Shown: positions 13,853-27,281, numbered from the stretch's first letter. The stretch is 64,000 nucleotides of DNA from Calliopsis andreniformis (GCF_051401765.1 NC_135071.1:19694961-19758960); one strand, 5' to 3'. Notes: generated by a model not told the origin, from the letters alone. Translations and numbers: made by a program.

Positions 13853-15199
13853 CTAGGTCTCCAGACCTGGCACCAGACTGTGGAAAGTCTGGATGTCGTG
13901 GAACGCTCGGCCACAGCTCTGATTATTGTTCCTCTCGAACTTGGCCAGGTCAAAGTGCTCGTCCAGGGACTGAAGCTCAACGAGACGCTCCTCGAGGCTC
14001 TTCGCTGACTCCGTGAACCTGGTGAAGTCGCAGATTCTGTCGGGATCAACCACGTCCGAGGCCTCCATCATGCCGACGTCGCTGGCTCTCGTCAACTGAG
14101 CGCCAGAGTCGTCCAGCTCGTTAGGGAACATGACGGGGCTGCAGCAACTGCTCGTCGACGTGCTGTTGCTGCCGCTGTTGCTGTTCGTTACCGTGTTCGT
14201 GGTGCTCGTGCTGATCATCGTCGTTCCCGATCGCACGTCCACTGAGCTCAGACGATCCTCTGGATAGGCCAGGTGATGGTGGTGCGGGGACTCTGGCTCT
14301 TGGACCTCGTCAATGTGAGAGAGCAGTCGAGGCGTGGGCGGGAGGATGTAGAAGTCGCTGAATACGTCGTCCTGAAGGTCCAGGTCGTCGTGCCTCTGCC
14401 GTTTCGGGCTGAGAACCTCATTCCTCGCGTCCTCGCTCAATCTGGAATCAACGAGTATCGGTGAGAATGATTCTGTAGGCTTTGCGATGGTTCTGAATAT
14501 TATATGCACGCGTCATGGTCTCGACACACTCCAAGATATTGCGCAATTGCGATTCGATGTCAATTGCGTAATGCGTATTATGTAAGACGATCTTACGCAT
14601 CGGATCTTCGAGTTTTCTTCGCTCACCTTTTAACCTCTAGCGAACCAAGGTGAGGTCGTTGGGGGACTTCGGTATAAATGAACTTAAGTTTCCAAGTTCT
14701 TTGACTCTTGTATTCATACATCTACAAATTTCCTATTTAGATACATGTTTTTGCCAGTTTTCTGAATCTCAACTTCTAGAAATTCGCGGAGGGTCTCTAC
14801 GGCATTTGGTGATTCGTGTTCACTCGAAGATTCGATTTTATAGGGAAGAAGCGAATTATGATTTTTACCTTTTCCTCGAGGATGCCTCGTCGTCTGTCAC
14901 GCCAACAATAAGGTTGCTGGAGACGTTGTTTTCTTTGGTGGAGTCGTTCAGATACGTGACCACTGGAAGACCGTAGTTCCTCGTCTTTTCATCCCGATTC
15001 TCCCGCTGCAGCCGCCTGACGGCGTTGTTTATTAGAACAGATCTGCACAGGCTAGCTTCCGGGTCCTCGATTCTCCTCAATTTACCAGCGGAGATCTTCA
15101 ACAAGCGACGACGTTCCTCTCGCGCGCGATACTTGGCGGAAATCATCGTGGGTCGGCTCCTACGTATCACAAGGTCCTCCTCTAATCTCATCTTAGCGT
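13853..15199 (-). CDS. tara: SERTA-domain protein, taranis-like (3' two exons; 303 aa from the first visible ATG)
   Basis: SERTA proteins such as Drosophila Taranis and vertebrate SERTADs are nuclear co-regulators that link chromatin, cyclin/CDK and E2F function. Exons: 15199-14869 and 14441-13853. The donor is GAAAAG|GTAAAA and the acceptor TTCCAG|A; the join restores an arginine codon in phase. From the ATG at 15,191, residues 27-64 form the SERTA motif (RRRLLKISAGKLRRIEDPEA, SLCRSVLINNAVRRLQRE). A basic SPKRQRH patch is at 119-125 and a conserved-looking FSDFYILPPTPRLLSHIDE at 136-152. A Ser/Thr/Asn-rich stretch covers 179-208 and an acidic EERLVELQSLDEHFDLAKFE region 258-277. The exon opens with ..AC GCT AAG before the ATG, in frame and without a stop, after a good acceptor (CTGTTTCAG). 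So an upstream coding exon is possible, and the true N-terminus may be farther right. I could not locate that exon. SERTAD-family membership is firm; the symbol is by analogy. Confidence 0.8.
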
Positions 15200-15281
15200 C
15201 TGAAACAGAGAAACAATGGGTCGGTTAGTCAATTTTATTCAAGACTGTGAATATTTCTCGAGCCACTCTACCTCATCGCTA

Positions 15282-15431
15282 CAATAGAACCTCGATACGG
15301 GTAGCTCCAGTAAAATTGATAGTAGAACCATAATTTTAAACAGTGTAATAACATTTTCAAAATGGAGCATTAAAAAAATATTTTAATTTCGAATTTGATC
15401 TTAAGCCGATTGATCGAGGTCCTACTATTTT
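15282..15431. mobile_element. Small element with pogo-like inverted ends (family B)
   Basis: The left end (AATAGAACCTCGAT) and the right end (ATCGAGGTCCTACTATT, which inverted reads AATAGTAGGACCTCGAT) are near-complementary about 150 bases apart. Similar single ends occur at 16,855 (CAGTAGAGCCTCGATTA) and 32,613 (CAGTAGCACCTCGAT). Ends of this form are typical of pogo/Tigger-type non-autonomous elements in insects; assignment is by resemblance. No transposase is present. Confidence 0.55.
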
Positions 15432-16854
15432 TATGTGTAGAGTAACCAACGTGACGACGAAACATGCATCATATTATCACGAGATCGAATCAAATTCAAG
15501 AATTGTATTTAGTTCATAGTATCAGCTGCATGGTATCGAAGAATAAATTTTTAAGGACCTTTTTCTTTCTTTTTAGTAACGTAAACGATATCGGGAAGAC
15601 GATATTAATAGTTTGGTAAAGCTAGCAGCCGTAACAGGAGCGCGATCAGAATGAGAATAACGATTAGCTACTGTCATCGATGGTAAGAACGCTTCGTCAA
15701 GCGTAATTCGCTCGAGAATATCTTATCGGTGACGATACCTCGTCATGCTACAGTTCAAGCGTATAGTTTAACAAAATAACAGACAATGGGCTGTCGCGAG
15801 CTGAGCAAACAACTGTTCGTGACCGCAGCGTGTATTTCGTAACCGCGAGCTTTGGAAAATCAGAGAAAATTACTCGTTTCAGAATTTCCGAATCTGTTGG
15901 GGTCAATGAAATATGAAGCAAGGGATTTGCAAAATAGAAGAAGAAGACAGTATTTTTTATTATTTAAATAGGAACATGAAACTCGTGACTTTATTAATAA
16001 TAGTAACAATGATATTTCTAATTATTCGAAATAAAAAATGATAAAAGAAGATAGGTTATACATGGCTGTGGCGGGAAATGGACATCTTCCACTTAGAAAC
16101 CACGTATTCTTCGCATTCATTTACTTAACCTTAATAATAATTCCCTTAACCTACATTCTCTCTACTGTATATCTACATTTTAAGTATTATCATGTGACCT
16201 CCAAGGTAAGTGCATTTCCCAAAATTTCAATATCGAAGTATTGCGAAGTTAACCTAGAAATACTTCCAGTACCTAATTTACATATTTTTCTCGAACCTAA
16301 AAATCTAAACGAACTCTGATAAGGTAAAGAAAAACGGTAAGGCAAAGATGTCGACACGGTTCCATAGAGATAGTCACAGGATGTCAATGATCCTGCAACC
16401 ATCGAGCATGCGTCGATTAAGAGACTGCGTAATGTACTATTTATAGAGCGTACACACTTTTCGTGCGCACGGAAACAACGGGATTCTCGAGCGCGACGAG
16501 TTTCGTTAAGCGAAGTCTGAAATACGCTGAACTCGCAGAAAGATCGGTTTCCATGTACTTCGATTCAAACTTGCCTTCGAAACGCCATTCTAACCTATAA
16601 ATGACAAAGATTCTACTGCGTTTCGAAATTCGAGCAACTGAATGAAGAAAGGAAAGCAACAGTGGCGGACTACTTTAATGTGGGACATTTTAAAATGTAC
16701 TATGCATCCATTTCGAAACAGCTGGGGTCTCGTGATTGATTGGGTTACTTCCGGTGCGACTGCACGTACGAAGAAAGGTTTCGTTTACCGTTTCAAACTA
16801 CTGTGCATCGAGTCGTCAGTTCATGGTCTGGATTTTATTCCGCTGGTAATTACA

Positions 16855-16980
16855 GTAGAGCCTCGATTAACAGGATCTTGATTATCTAGATTCTCAGTTA
16901 TTCAGAGTTTTGATTACTCAGGAAATCGGAAATCTAGTACATGTTATTTTGCATTATCGTTTATTCGAGTCATGTTATAG
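16855..16980 (+). mobile_element. Decayed family B element (one end visible)
   Basis: CAGTAGAGCCTCGATTAACAG opens a stretch with imperfect repeats of GATTATC / GATTACTC / TTATTC, as seen inside pogo-like ends. I found no matching opposite end, so the right limit is approximate. Confidence 0.4.
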
Positions 16981-18213
16981 AAGGCTGGCTTTGAAAATTG
17001 CATTCAAATTGCTCACTGGAATAGAGGATCAAAGGAATTGCATGTGAATACTGGATGAATCGAATCCTATAATTAGAACAGAAAATTCAACCGACTCGTG
17101 TTTTACATTCTAGGACCAGAGGGCGTTTAAACATTATTCGCGTGAAATGATTCATACTCGCGTTTCCGTTGCCAATAATTAACATTTAGCGGGAAGACGA
17201 GACTTCTACTCGAAATTATTTTCTACGAATGACCGTTTGAGTCATGGGGAGCGGAAATAATTCCAGAAAGGAATTCCTGGATCGACCGATAGATGGCATT
17301 TCAAATACCGTGGCACGCCAACAACAAAATGGCCGACCGTCCAACTTATCTCCTCGAAAGAATAGACAGTCTATCGACATTCTCGCATGACACTTGTTGC
17401 TAAATCATTCTTCCACTTTGTATTAGGTATTAATCGACAGGGGGGTTGTGTTCGTCAATTAGTCGCAATACACGAAGCATTGAGAGTACATCGTACGTAT
17501 ATTTATAAAATAACAATTCGAAAAATGCAATTTTTAAAGAACAGCCGTAAAGCAATTTATTAAACATACCTCTCATCGTAAAAACTTTGCTAATTCAACT
17601 TTGAAATTCGAATGTCTATTCAAAAAATTCCTTAAAGTACTGGTTTTTTGCTTGTTTTTGAAAAAACACTTTTTGGATTGTAATTTTTTCAATATTTCAA
17701 TATGATATTTAAATTGCTATGACCTCAATAATTGTGCTAATTAACGATGACCACGTAAATCGCACCGTTTTTATTGAAACAGTGATCATTATTACGAGGT
17801 TATCCAATTTTGACTCTATGGAAAATGGGGAAAAGGCATGGCGCATTAAGAGACGATTTTACGCTCTAACAAGTGCGCCTAAGCTAACTTTCTCCGCGGG
17901 GAAAAACCACCATGGATACAAGAAGTTACCTAACCTGTAAAATCTGCTTTAGAGTCGTTGACTCGCGTGCGTTGTTTACTTGCATCTATAGACATGTATA
18001 CGCACGCTTCGCATCCTATCTTCTTTCTCTCCCCACTTATTTTTATCTGGTACAGTTATTCCACGAAAGAACACGATTAAGATTCCTATGGGGAATAACA
18101 TAGAAACGATATGTGAACATATCGTAATTGAATGATAATGCATCTATAACTCGAGAATTTAGAGTTCAATAAATAAAATAAATAATGGTTTGGACAAGTT
18201 TTCAGTTGGCTAG

Positions 18214-18243
18214 TTTGCATATTTGAAAATTTGAATATTTGAA
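18214..18243 (+). repeat. Short tract of the 8-base ATATTTGA repeat
   Basis: Three to four units of the TTTGAAAA / TTTGAATA type. This is the first occurrence in the window of a unit that forms long arrays farther right. Confidence 0.6.
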
Positions 18244-19199
18244 CGCATGAAAACGTTTGACAGCTTTCTTACGGGAGTTCTCAAAGCAACAATGTATGTC
18301 TACCGTTTCGGCGCCGTTACATCTAAACTTACATCACGCACCATAGCGTGCGTTAGTGTTTGGCAATTAAACGAAGCTTTGACCTCGGCCGGAATTAGAA
18401 CCATTTAAACGCGTCACTTCAAAACAGACATACTTAACCCTTGAAAAATCACGCTGATCGTTCCACAACGATTCTACATTTTTAATCCACTCTATTCTCT
18501 TCAACCTGTCTCCAAATCCTATCTTCATAAAACAAAAAAAAATTTCAAACATAACCTATCATACAAAATACACGTTCAGTTGAATAATTTTATTCGATGA
18601 CAAGCTGTCGATAGAAAAAATTTAGATAACAAATATAACTATTACTAGGACAATCATTTTAGATATACATTTCACACAGTATACACAAATCTATAAGAGA
18701 CCACTGCAGACATTCTCGCTAGATCATTTTTATCGACTTAAACCAGATATATCAGCGGAAGATAAGGGACGAGGCGCGGAAACACATTGAAAAGCCACCA
18801 TATTGAACCGTTCAAAGTAGAAAGCGGTCTGTGCACGAGGAGACGGCCAGGTCAGATCGCTCCGTTCCCTGCAGGGGCCTTGAAAGGAATGCGCGGGCTA
18901 AAAAGAAATCGGCGAGAAGTTTTGCACGCTTCTAAATACGTAAGGCCGGTGAACCGAGCGCGTCCGCACGCAACGACGCTGGCTGGCTTCTATTGCGCTT
19001 CAGCTCGCGACAATTATCTACCGACGCGCGTATCATTTTCCTCGACCCCCGATAAAGGTCTCTCCAAATAAAGCAAAATTCAATTCGCATTACGCATCAA
19101 ATATCCTCGTCTCTTTCTTCGTATTTCCTTCTCATATACAAAAATCTCGACTTTATTAGCGTAGGGGAGGATACATTAAATCCACGTAGCAGGTTCGAT

Positions 19200-20160
19200 C
19201 CCTCTGAATCCACATGGAAACGGCAGTAACAGCGCTTAGCTCGGGATCTCTAGAGGCCGTCAGAGGGGAAAGCGATACACGATTCGACAATATTGTACGT
19301 CGGCGGTTACAACTCACTTTCGAACTATGCAAAACCGTATCGTCGGACGCACGCTCGCTACACTTTCCACATTCCTCTGCGCGACACGGGCAGAGAAAAC
19401 GAGCAGCCGACGAGCACAGAGAGGCAACGGTACCTTCGCTCCTAACTGTTCATACGTTCACACGCGTCGTGGAGATCGCGTCGAAAAATCCCGCGGCGCA
19501 CTCGTCTCGCGTAGAACTGGCGATTCGCGGGCGACACGCAGCCAGTGTCTCGGACTGGCCACTGCGTCACGCGTGATCGCAGCGTACGCGTACGACGACA
19601 GCCCGACGACAACAAAAGTGTTATCGGGTGCCGTGTGACGTCACCGCTGGCCGTGCGTGTACTACCGCCCAACTCGCGCATGCGCGCCGTCCCCCCCTCC
19701 CTCGCCCAGAGCGCGGCAGCCGCGGCAGGTTACAGGAGCGTGCGCGTACGCACACAGCCGCGCAACTGCGCGCAACGCCGTGCCGCGAGGCGCGCGCGAG
19801 CACATTTAGCGACGAGGCTGGGTCCAAGTCCGATCGGAGCGCTATCACTTTCTCTTTTTGCGACCAATGACTCATCATTTCATTTCAGTTCATGAATTTA
19901 AGGAAATGCAGAGATCAGCGTGAACGTCGGAGAACTTAAGGACTCGATATTTTTCATTTTCTTTTTGCGTCTTCTTTGAGGGTTAGGTTAACCTTACTGT
20001 AGAGAACGATTGAGGCGCTCCACAGTTCGAGTAGAGCGATAGAGAAACAGGTACCGCGGCGTGTGTATGCATAAACACGCACGCGCTCTCTGTGAGGATT
20101 CACGGAGCTCGTTAATTGCGCCAACGCGACTACTTTTACTCGGCTCGAATAATGAAAAGG
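19200..20160 (+). promoter_or_regulatory. CpG-rich candidate promoter and first exon
   Basis: The block is markedly rich in CpG compared with the flanking AT-rich DNA. It contains a perfect TGACGTCA palindrome at 19,636-19,643 and ends in strong plus-strand splice donors at 20,160/20,161 (AAAAGG|GTGAGT) and 20,285 (CTCC|GTAAGTACC). This arrangement is typical of an unmethylated insect promoter with a 5' exon. A minus-strand start for the taranis-like gene cannot be excluded, since minus donors here (such as CGAAA|GTGAGT at 19,312) are also present. Confidence 0.45.
20152..20160 (+). CDS. Candidate first coding exon (ATG AAA AGG, then donor)
   Basis: An ATG at 20,152 with A at -3 is followed by two codons and an exact GTGAGT donor, phase 0. 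The nearest in-frame stop upstream is TAA at 20,113, so translation could begin only here in this frame. It joins in phase with the exon at 46,532-46,594, giving MKR then VSSTTESAKKK. The link is a prediction across 26 kb. The alternative frame from the ATG at 20,067 would leave the exon in phase 1 and meet a stop after the same join. Confidence 0.25.
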
Positions 20161-22863
20161 GTGAGTTTCCTTTCCGAGGCGCGCTCGACCGTTCTCCGCT
20201 TTGGTGCGTTGAACTTCATCTTGATACATCTTTCTTTTATCACGCTCGCTGCTGGACACGCACTGACGCGTGTAGAAGAACCTCCGTAAGTACCGACCAC
20301 GCGCTATCGCGTGACATATCTGTGTTCAGTTAACGAAGGACTGCACTAGGCTTCTTTCCACGAAGAATCGCCGACTTTCCACAGTGTTTTCCTAAATTCT
20401 GTCGCAAGTTTTGCCACGCTCCCCGCGTATCCTTTTTCAAATCCGTTTCACAGTGTACACGGTGGCTGCTGTTGCACGTAGCAATCGTTAAATAGGCCGT
20501 GACCATTCGGTCGACTTTCTCCTATAACCGCAGCCAGCGAAGACATCGTGGAAAAGAATTGCTCGCATTTAGAACCGCTCTGTTCGTCGCGAGTGACCGT
20601 TACAAGTGTCGCGGGGCATCGCGATAATGCCACCGCGACGACAGCGGCATCTTATCGGCCGAGAAATGTAACGCAAAACCACGACGATTCTTCGAGTCGA
20701 CTTGCTTCTTAAAATAGACTGAAACGGAAGCATATTTGCGTTTGTTTCCAATTCGTGGCCAGTCAACAAAAGAATCGCCTGCTTCGCGCGCCATTGTTAT
20801 GAAATTTAATATTCCTTCTTTACTTGCTGAACGGAAAGTGTCCGACAACGCGTAAATACTCGATACAAATATTTATGTCCTCACGGAGCTAATTAGAGTA
20901 ATTTCAAGTAATTCAACTCTGCACAGGAATTTCCGAAACGGTGACCAGATTGTTGCTGGTTGTTCCTAAGACAGATTTGGGTACTAGCCACAAGTATGTA
21001 AATGCAAGTGTATCAAAGAGCTTGCGTCGAGACAATACTGTTCCACGGATCGCTGCTGTGGACGATCGTGAAATTGATTGAAGAGGGCGGACGAGGGCAC
21101 GAAACGGGGGAACGCGTGATTACGATTATTACGTATATCCATGCGCAACACGACGTATAAGAACGGCTGTCTTACGTAAAATCGAATCGATCCGAGAACA
21201 GCATTTGCTAAGTTTACGAGGCGTGAGCGGCGATTAAGCGACCTTGCCTTTTTACCATTTTGCATCCACCACCCACCGTGCAAACGCGATTCGCGTGCAA
21301 ACTTTTCCTTCAATACGTGTTCCTGTATAATAGGAGAAGCTACCTTCTGTGGAGTGTGTCAGAACATGGGCAACTGAGCGGAGAATGATCCTCCATAAAA
21401 AAATAATATCGAAAATGAAGAATAAATAATAAATAAAGCTGGTAAAGTTACTACGAGTAACATCTTTCCCCTTCTACTTTGAAAAAAATATTTTTCTACC
21501 TACGTACATTTTTTGTTTTTTTAATTTTTTCAATTCTGACAAGAGACTACATTGAATAGGGGTATCGAGACAAACTAATGCACTCGACGCAACAGGTTGA
21601 AAAATTTATAGGCTAAAAAGTTCGATAAATATCTGGCAATTTTCTGCACGCTGTATGCACGTGTATACGTGCGATCTCTTTTAAAAAAAATGGTTCAGCG
21701 ATACGGAAGCAAGGAGAACGCGCGAAAAGAATGTCGCCCCTCACTTTCTCCGAATCACTGATTTCACATAGAGCGAACGTGAACGAATCGAGAAGCAGAA
21801 TACGCCTCGGGTTCCCTCCCTAATCGATCACCTCTCCCTCCTCCTTCCTAGTGTTATTACTCGAATTGTACGTAGATATCGTATTATCAGCGACACAGAA
21901 GTGGATCGAAAAAGGATTGCTCGATAGCTTCCTGAAAATCGCCGAATCTGGAGCATGATTAATTGCAAGGAAAAGGCACAAAGAAAACAATAATTACAGA
22001 ACAGCTTCTATTAGCAGAGGCCATTGCGTAACACTCGGCATACTGTACGAGACGTATTTTGTATAACAGCTTTTCAAAAACTATTACATAATCGTGAGGG
22101 GGCATTAACGGCGACTATTACACGGATCTATTGCGACATCGCTTGGAATGCTCTTCCATGGACACGATTCATCCCACGCGGATCGATTTGGACCTTGCAC
22201 ATAGTCAACCTGATAAAAATGCTCCACTCGAAAGTTTCGTCCCGTGGCTAATGGCCTTTGGATTAACCCTTTGTGCCATGAAGATACTTTAACATTTGCA
22301 GTGTCTCATCACCCATAAAATGAATGTAAAAGGGAACAAAAAATAACTTTAAGAATCACTCTGCATATGACTCTGTCCTTGAACTATCTAAAGTGAAAAT
22401 AAAAGAGCGGTAGAACCGAAGACAAAGGGTCAAAATATGTAGTACGTAAGCCCAAGTTTTTATTAACTCAAAGAGAAGAAGATAGCTCCTCTCTCGTCAG
22501 GTTACGGAGAATGCATCGCAACGCTGTGAAATTTCGTCGGCCTCGAATTTCACGTAGCAGGGAACATTAATGACCAGTAAAGCTTACTTTGTTGCCCGCA
22601 GCCCGCCGCGTGTCGCAAAGCCATATCAATACACGGCAATCACGCTAAGAGCAGATGTTATCCCCGCCAGAAGCATCCCCCCTCTGTGCTTCCTAGACTC
22701 GAGTCGCGGAGAGATCAGTCGAGCGGTGGGGAAGAGTCGGCTCGTGTCGTCGATATTCGGCTCCCCCCTCCGACTGGCGCGTGTACCCACTACGAATAAC
22801 CAGGCTCGTACCGCGAGACCATTTCATTCTTCTCTATCGATAATTTCTTTGCATCTGCAATTC

Positions 22864-23060
22864 CAGGTACAACAATTTACAAAGCTTGTAAACGTTGCAA
22901 TACCAGAACACTTAAGATGCCAAATGTCCCACTAAGTGAACACTACTCAGCCGAAAAATATATGTTCTGATACTTAAATTATGATACCATTAGCTATGCA
23001 AATACACTATTTTATGATGCTACTCTTTCGTCTTCGTATCATCAGAATATAGACTTAGAA
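22864..23060 (-). mobile_element. MITE-like element, family A copy 3 (inverted, divergent)
   Basis: Read on the minus strand, this matches copy 1 (959-1,197) through a GTTCACTTAGTGGGACATTT-like segment, then CTTAAGTGTTCTGGTATTGC. The block near 23,007-23,025 (CTATTTTATGATGCTACTC) is the inverse of GTAGTGTCATAAAATAGTA in copy 1. The outer ends are degenerate, so limits are approximate. Confidence 0.55.
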
Positions 23061-23374
23061 TGAAATGAAATTCGCGTGAGTGTTTGGCTGCATTTATCTC
23101 GAGCCTACGAGTAGAATTGATAACTATAAAATGGATTGAAATGAATTACAGCGCAAGGGGATTCGATGAGCTCGCGTTCCGAGTCTCAGCACAGAAAATA
23201 CGGCCCTGACAAGTGTCTCGTGCCACGGTGCATCGGTGTGCGCGTGCATGCACACGCCAAGGGACCGTGGCGCGCGTGTAGGGACAGGGAGAGGGAGGAG
23301 GCTCGGGTGGGGATAGGAAAACGTATCGATAGAGGGTGAGGACCAGCAGCGGCGCGTCGGTGTAGGTAGACGAG

Positions 23375-23382
23375 TGACGTCA
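23375..23382. promoter_or_regulatory. Perfect CRE palindrome in a CpG-rich block
   Basis: TGACGTCA within GC-rich sequence of about 23,200-23,530. It could be bound by CREB/ATF-type bZIP factors. No splice donor pairing was found for this block. Confidence 0.4.
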
Positions 23383-23593
23383 CGCGTTCCACCAGCTGGT
23401 CGGGAAACGACGTACCACTCTCCTCTTGTTGCCATGCCCGTGTTTTTGCCACGATGACGCTCGGGAGGGGGGTCAGCGTGCACTTGCGGGATCCACGAAC
23501 CTTTCCGGGCCCGAAGGTGCAAGTGTATTCTGGCGCGTAATTCAAACAAGTCGATCACGGTGGCAGAGCATCGTGGGAATGAAAAGCTACATC

Positions 23594-23790
23594 TATACTG
23601 AGGCAAAGAGGAACATTCTGTCGCCTCTGGTTGCTTATAGCGTGCAACTACAAAATCGTGCGTTCTCGAGCATGCGTGCATTGCAATTTTTTATTGCCTT
23701 TGTATTTAGAACCTATTCTTTAAAAGCGTTCTACGTTTTTCTAACTTTTTGCACAAAACATGACAAAATGTTTCTCGTCGCCTCAGTGTA
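23594..23790. mobile_element. MITE with matched inverted ends (family C)
   Basis: The left end reads ACTGAGGCAAAGAGGAACAT and the right end, inverted, reads ACACTGAGGCGACGAGAAAC. Both continue to a shared TTYTGTC, giving about 26 matched bases, with an outer TA on each side. The element is about 197 bases and non-coding. Its left arm (23,598-23,635) is nearly identical to the inverse of 459-497, so a related copy was cut by the start of the window. Confidence 0.75.
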
Positions 23791-26700
23791 GACATTGCTA
23801 AACATTGTACTAGAGGGAATTATTTTGCCACTTGTTTACTTAAAAGGGCATACTGTCGCTATTGAGCCAGTCATATTCTATTTCTAACCAACAGTTCTCG
23901 CGGGTGCGTCAGAGTTGCCCATCTGGTTCTCTCGCTCTCGATTGGAATAATCCTAATGCCGAGAGCTTGAAGCTTTCGAGCATTATTCACCGTCCTTGAC
24001 AGTTTCCTACTGCATTCCTGATCGCGTCGAGAGTTTTACTATGAACCGACGATATTATTAATAACGCCGTTCTGTACAGTATAGGTATTAGAGAATATTC
24101 GGGGAATGAAGGGTGGGAGCGCGCTCTCAAACTCACTGCGACAGTGTTAGCCCCTCGTTACACGTAACCTGAGGAAATAGAGAACACCTGGCAGATATCC
24201 GATCCTGTCGCTCCCTGCCGGAGACGAGCACCATTTTCGATCGAGGCAAATCGATTTGACTGCGTCGAGACTTGCTCCACGGTAAAACTACGGCTTTCTC
24301 GTTCACCTTCACTTGCGTTCAACAGTGGAACATGGAAACCTTTTCTGATTTCGAATAAATACTATGTCGTTATTATAGCTATGTATAGATATCAGTTAAG
24401 CGATCATTTTTTCTCCAGATCGAGCTCATTCCAAGAAGTCTAAAAAGCTAAGTGCCTAAAATATAAACACATATATTTCTTTATAGTTGTTAAATAATGG
24501 ATAAAAGAAAGAAAGTAGTATTAATTTATAGAAGTTAAAGCTTCCCAAAAATTGTCCTCTTCTAATCGGCAGTATCGATCGTTGCGAAGGTAGTGACGTT
24601 AACGCGGCCAGGATTTCCCTGAAGCCAGCTCCGCGTATATAAGTATGACGTAATACAAGCATTAGCAATTAACGCATAATGGCCGTGCGTGACGCGTCAC
24701 CGACGACTGTATCGCGTCACGTCAGAGGAAGGAATACTCGAGGCCCCAAGGGAATTCGCAGAAGCAAAGAGCAAAGCGGCAACAAAGATCGCAGCAACCT
24801 TCGATCGCTACTTTGTCCCCGATTAATCGGTCGATCGATACACGGGGTTGCACGCAGCATGGATCGCGCGGACGGCGCTCGCGGAAGGTCAGTGACAGAG
24901 AAACGAGATCAGTTCTGAGCGGCGCTTCCAGTCATCGTCCTCCCGAAATTTCGCCCGATATGATTGCAGCGCTGCCTGCTGGCCTTACACCACACTTGTC
25001 TCGAACCCGTAACCCGTGCCACGAGTGAACGAACGGATGCGCGTACGCACGGCTGCTGCTTCGCCGAGACTTCATCGTAAACACGAGAGCTCCCTTTTCT
25101 ACACTAGGATGCTTGTCCCTACTTCTGTGCCTCTGGATTCAAATCGTTTAGAAACAAAAGGGTTTTATTCAGAGTGTAATACTTTTTTTTTAATCTTGAG
25201 AATGAAAAAATAAGCAATTAATTTATGTATAAAAGTTCTTTCTTTACTGTACAGAAGTAGATAGTATAGGTAGTAGATTGTGTACCTGTAAAAAATAGAC
25301 AGACGCAGCACGCGTTCAACGTCTTCTTCGAGTGATTCAACCGCTGCTCGCCGATCACTCGCGCGTCGAACTAGCCTAAACGCGACTTTAATAACACATT
25401 CACTCGCTCTATTTTCGTCTAGGGATTCGCTATAGAATGAGATCAGCGCGCTAAATTTACATCGGGCCCCTCTTTACGCCCTGGAATGTTATCCTCACTG
25501 TCGCTGGATCTCGCTCGGTTTTCGTCGTTAAATAAACCGTTTCCAAATCACCCATACCCCTTGCTCTTAAAATAGAACCTAATATGTGTCTAAATGAACC
25601 ATGTGCTTCTTCCACAAGCTTCAATATTCATCAGCGAACTTAACCTCAAAATAGAAACACGACTAGTTTCACTTAACAACTCAGAATTAATGCGTATACC
25701 TAATCAAATTTCTATTTCACGACTTTTCCCACTAACTCATAATTCAAGCGCTAACACTTTAACCAATTTAAGGTTAACCCTTCAAGCAATTAGCAATTTA
25801 AGGTTAATCGTGAATTGCAATAAACGCTGCGCCTCCCTACACACAGAAAGGCTGCGTGTACAAACAAAACGTTTACCGATCGCATTAAAAAGACGACGCT
25901 CGAGTGGCGTGCGTTAAACGCACGCACGTGCGCGGCCTAATGAATTCAGCGTGCGTGCGTGTCAAGCGAGCGTGCATCGGCTGAGCGTCGCGTGGACGAG
26001 GCTCGGTTAACCGCGCTCACGAGGCACAAAGCGACAAAAGGATGTTGTTTCTGTTCCTCAGAAGAGCCTCTACTAGCGGGCTATAAAAAAAAAGCCACTC
26101 CACGTTGTCCCATCGGGCTAGGATTGAATCGGTAATGACTTTCAGGGAAGCGCGAGCGAAAGAGATAGATAAAAAAAAAACACAAGCTAACCAAGAATCG
26201 ATAGAGGCTCCCGAGGATCGTGAGTCCGCGCGTCGACGAATGAGAAAACGCGCGTGGTTGAGTAATCGAACCACTCGGCGAAAAGAATGAAGGATAATGC
26301 TTTCCGTCTGGTCGTTTCCGTGCACGTCAAGCTGTTGGCGAGGCGACGTGCGCGTCGCTCCATTATGCGCGTGTGCGTTGCGTGCGAGCCCGAAGTAACT
26401 GGACGTAACTTCGCGTCGCAATGCACAGTGGTCGTGACAAAGAAAAGAGAGGCGAGAGGCATTGGGATAAAGAGGAGCTGCTCTGCTCGAACGATAATCT
26501 GTAATAATTATAATCTGCATCTTCGATATGATCACCAAACGAATGATCATTCTGTGTTTTAACAGAAGTAATCTGTAGATGGAAATTAGCGTAGGTTCTG
26601 AATGTGGATTCAGTGGAACGCAAAATCGCGCGAATCGTTGCGGGGAAAAACGTTGAGATAATATTTCGAGGAATTATTTTACGCGCGGCCAGAACGGTTA

Positions 26701-27281
26701 GCTTGGAGAACGATCGATCCGAAAACCTGCGCTTTCGTCGAATGTAATTTCCTGTGAATTGAGTTTCGAATTAGCCGATATTGCTATCTGTCCGAAACCT
26801 TGCGTTTCCAAATTAAAGCTTGCCCAACCCTCTCAAAGGGCTCGATTAATCGCGAGGCTTGTTACTTTTAATAACAGAGAATCGTGCCTGAAAATTGAAG
26901 TGTAAAAGATGATTTGTAAAGTAAAAAGACTTAAGACGAGCAATTTCTCTTTCACGCGGAGAAAGATATTGGGCAAAATAGTGTTCGTAACATGCAACAA
27001 TCACGAGTCCCGAGAAAGCCATCCAACGGATGGAATCGTGCCAACTAATCCATTGCTCGACGATATTATTCAAAGAGGTCAGAAACAATGAAGCAGGGTG
27101 AAACGCTTCGTGCGATCACAAATAATATATACAGTTTTCCAGCTACCACTAAATCGTTAATTAACTCTGCTACGGTTCGTCTATTTGCACTAGTTTCAAT
27201 ATGCCAATTGGAAGTAATAGAGTCTCGTGATTACTCGAGCATAATTTCAGTATTTTTAAGTACTACCGCGGATATTTAAAA

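Larger units (their letters stand above)
15200..19200. other. Non-coding stretch upstream of the visible taranis-like exons
   Basis: Probably intron or 5' flank of the taranis-like gene. It contains the family B remnants at 15,282 and 16,855 and a small 8-base-unit tract at 18,214-18,243. No convincing exon was found. The splice-like site ACTTAC near 18,330 (minus donor) has no recognisable coding exon. Confidence 0.4.

Noticed and set aside
13498..14049. 183-codon minus-strand frame overlapping the taranis-like coding end
   Set aside because: A shadow in another frame of the GC-rich terminal exon. The frame carrying the SERTA gene is clear from the splice join.
19190..19212. tRNA B-box-like GGTTCGATCCC
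   Set aside because: No A box at the right spacing and no acceptor or T-arm pairing.
23124..23681. 185-codon minus-strand frame
   Set aside because: It starts inside a transposon end and runs through CpG-rich DNA. No domain was seen.
24988..25020. Minus-strand GGGTTCGAGAC resembling a tRNA T arm
   Set aside because: The flanking five bases do not pair and no cloverleaf can be drawn.
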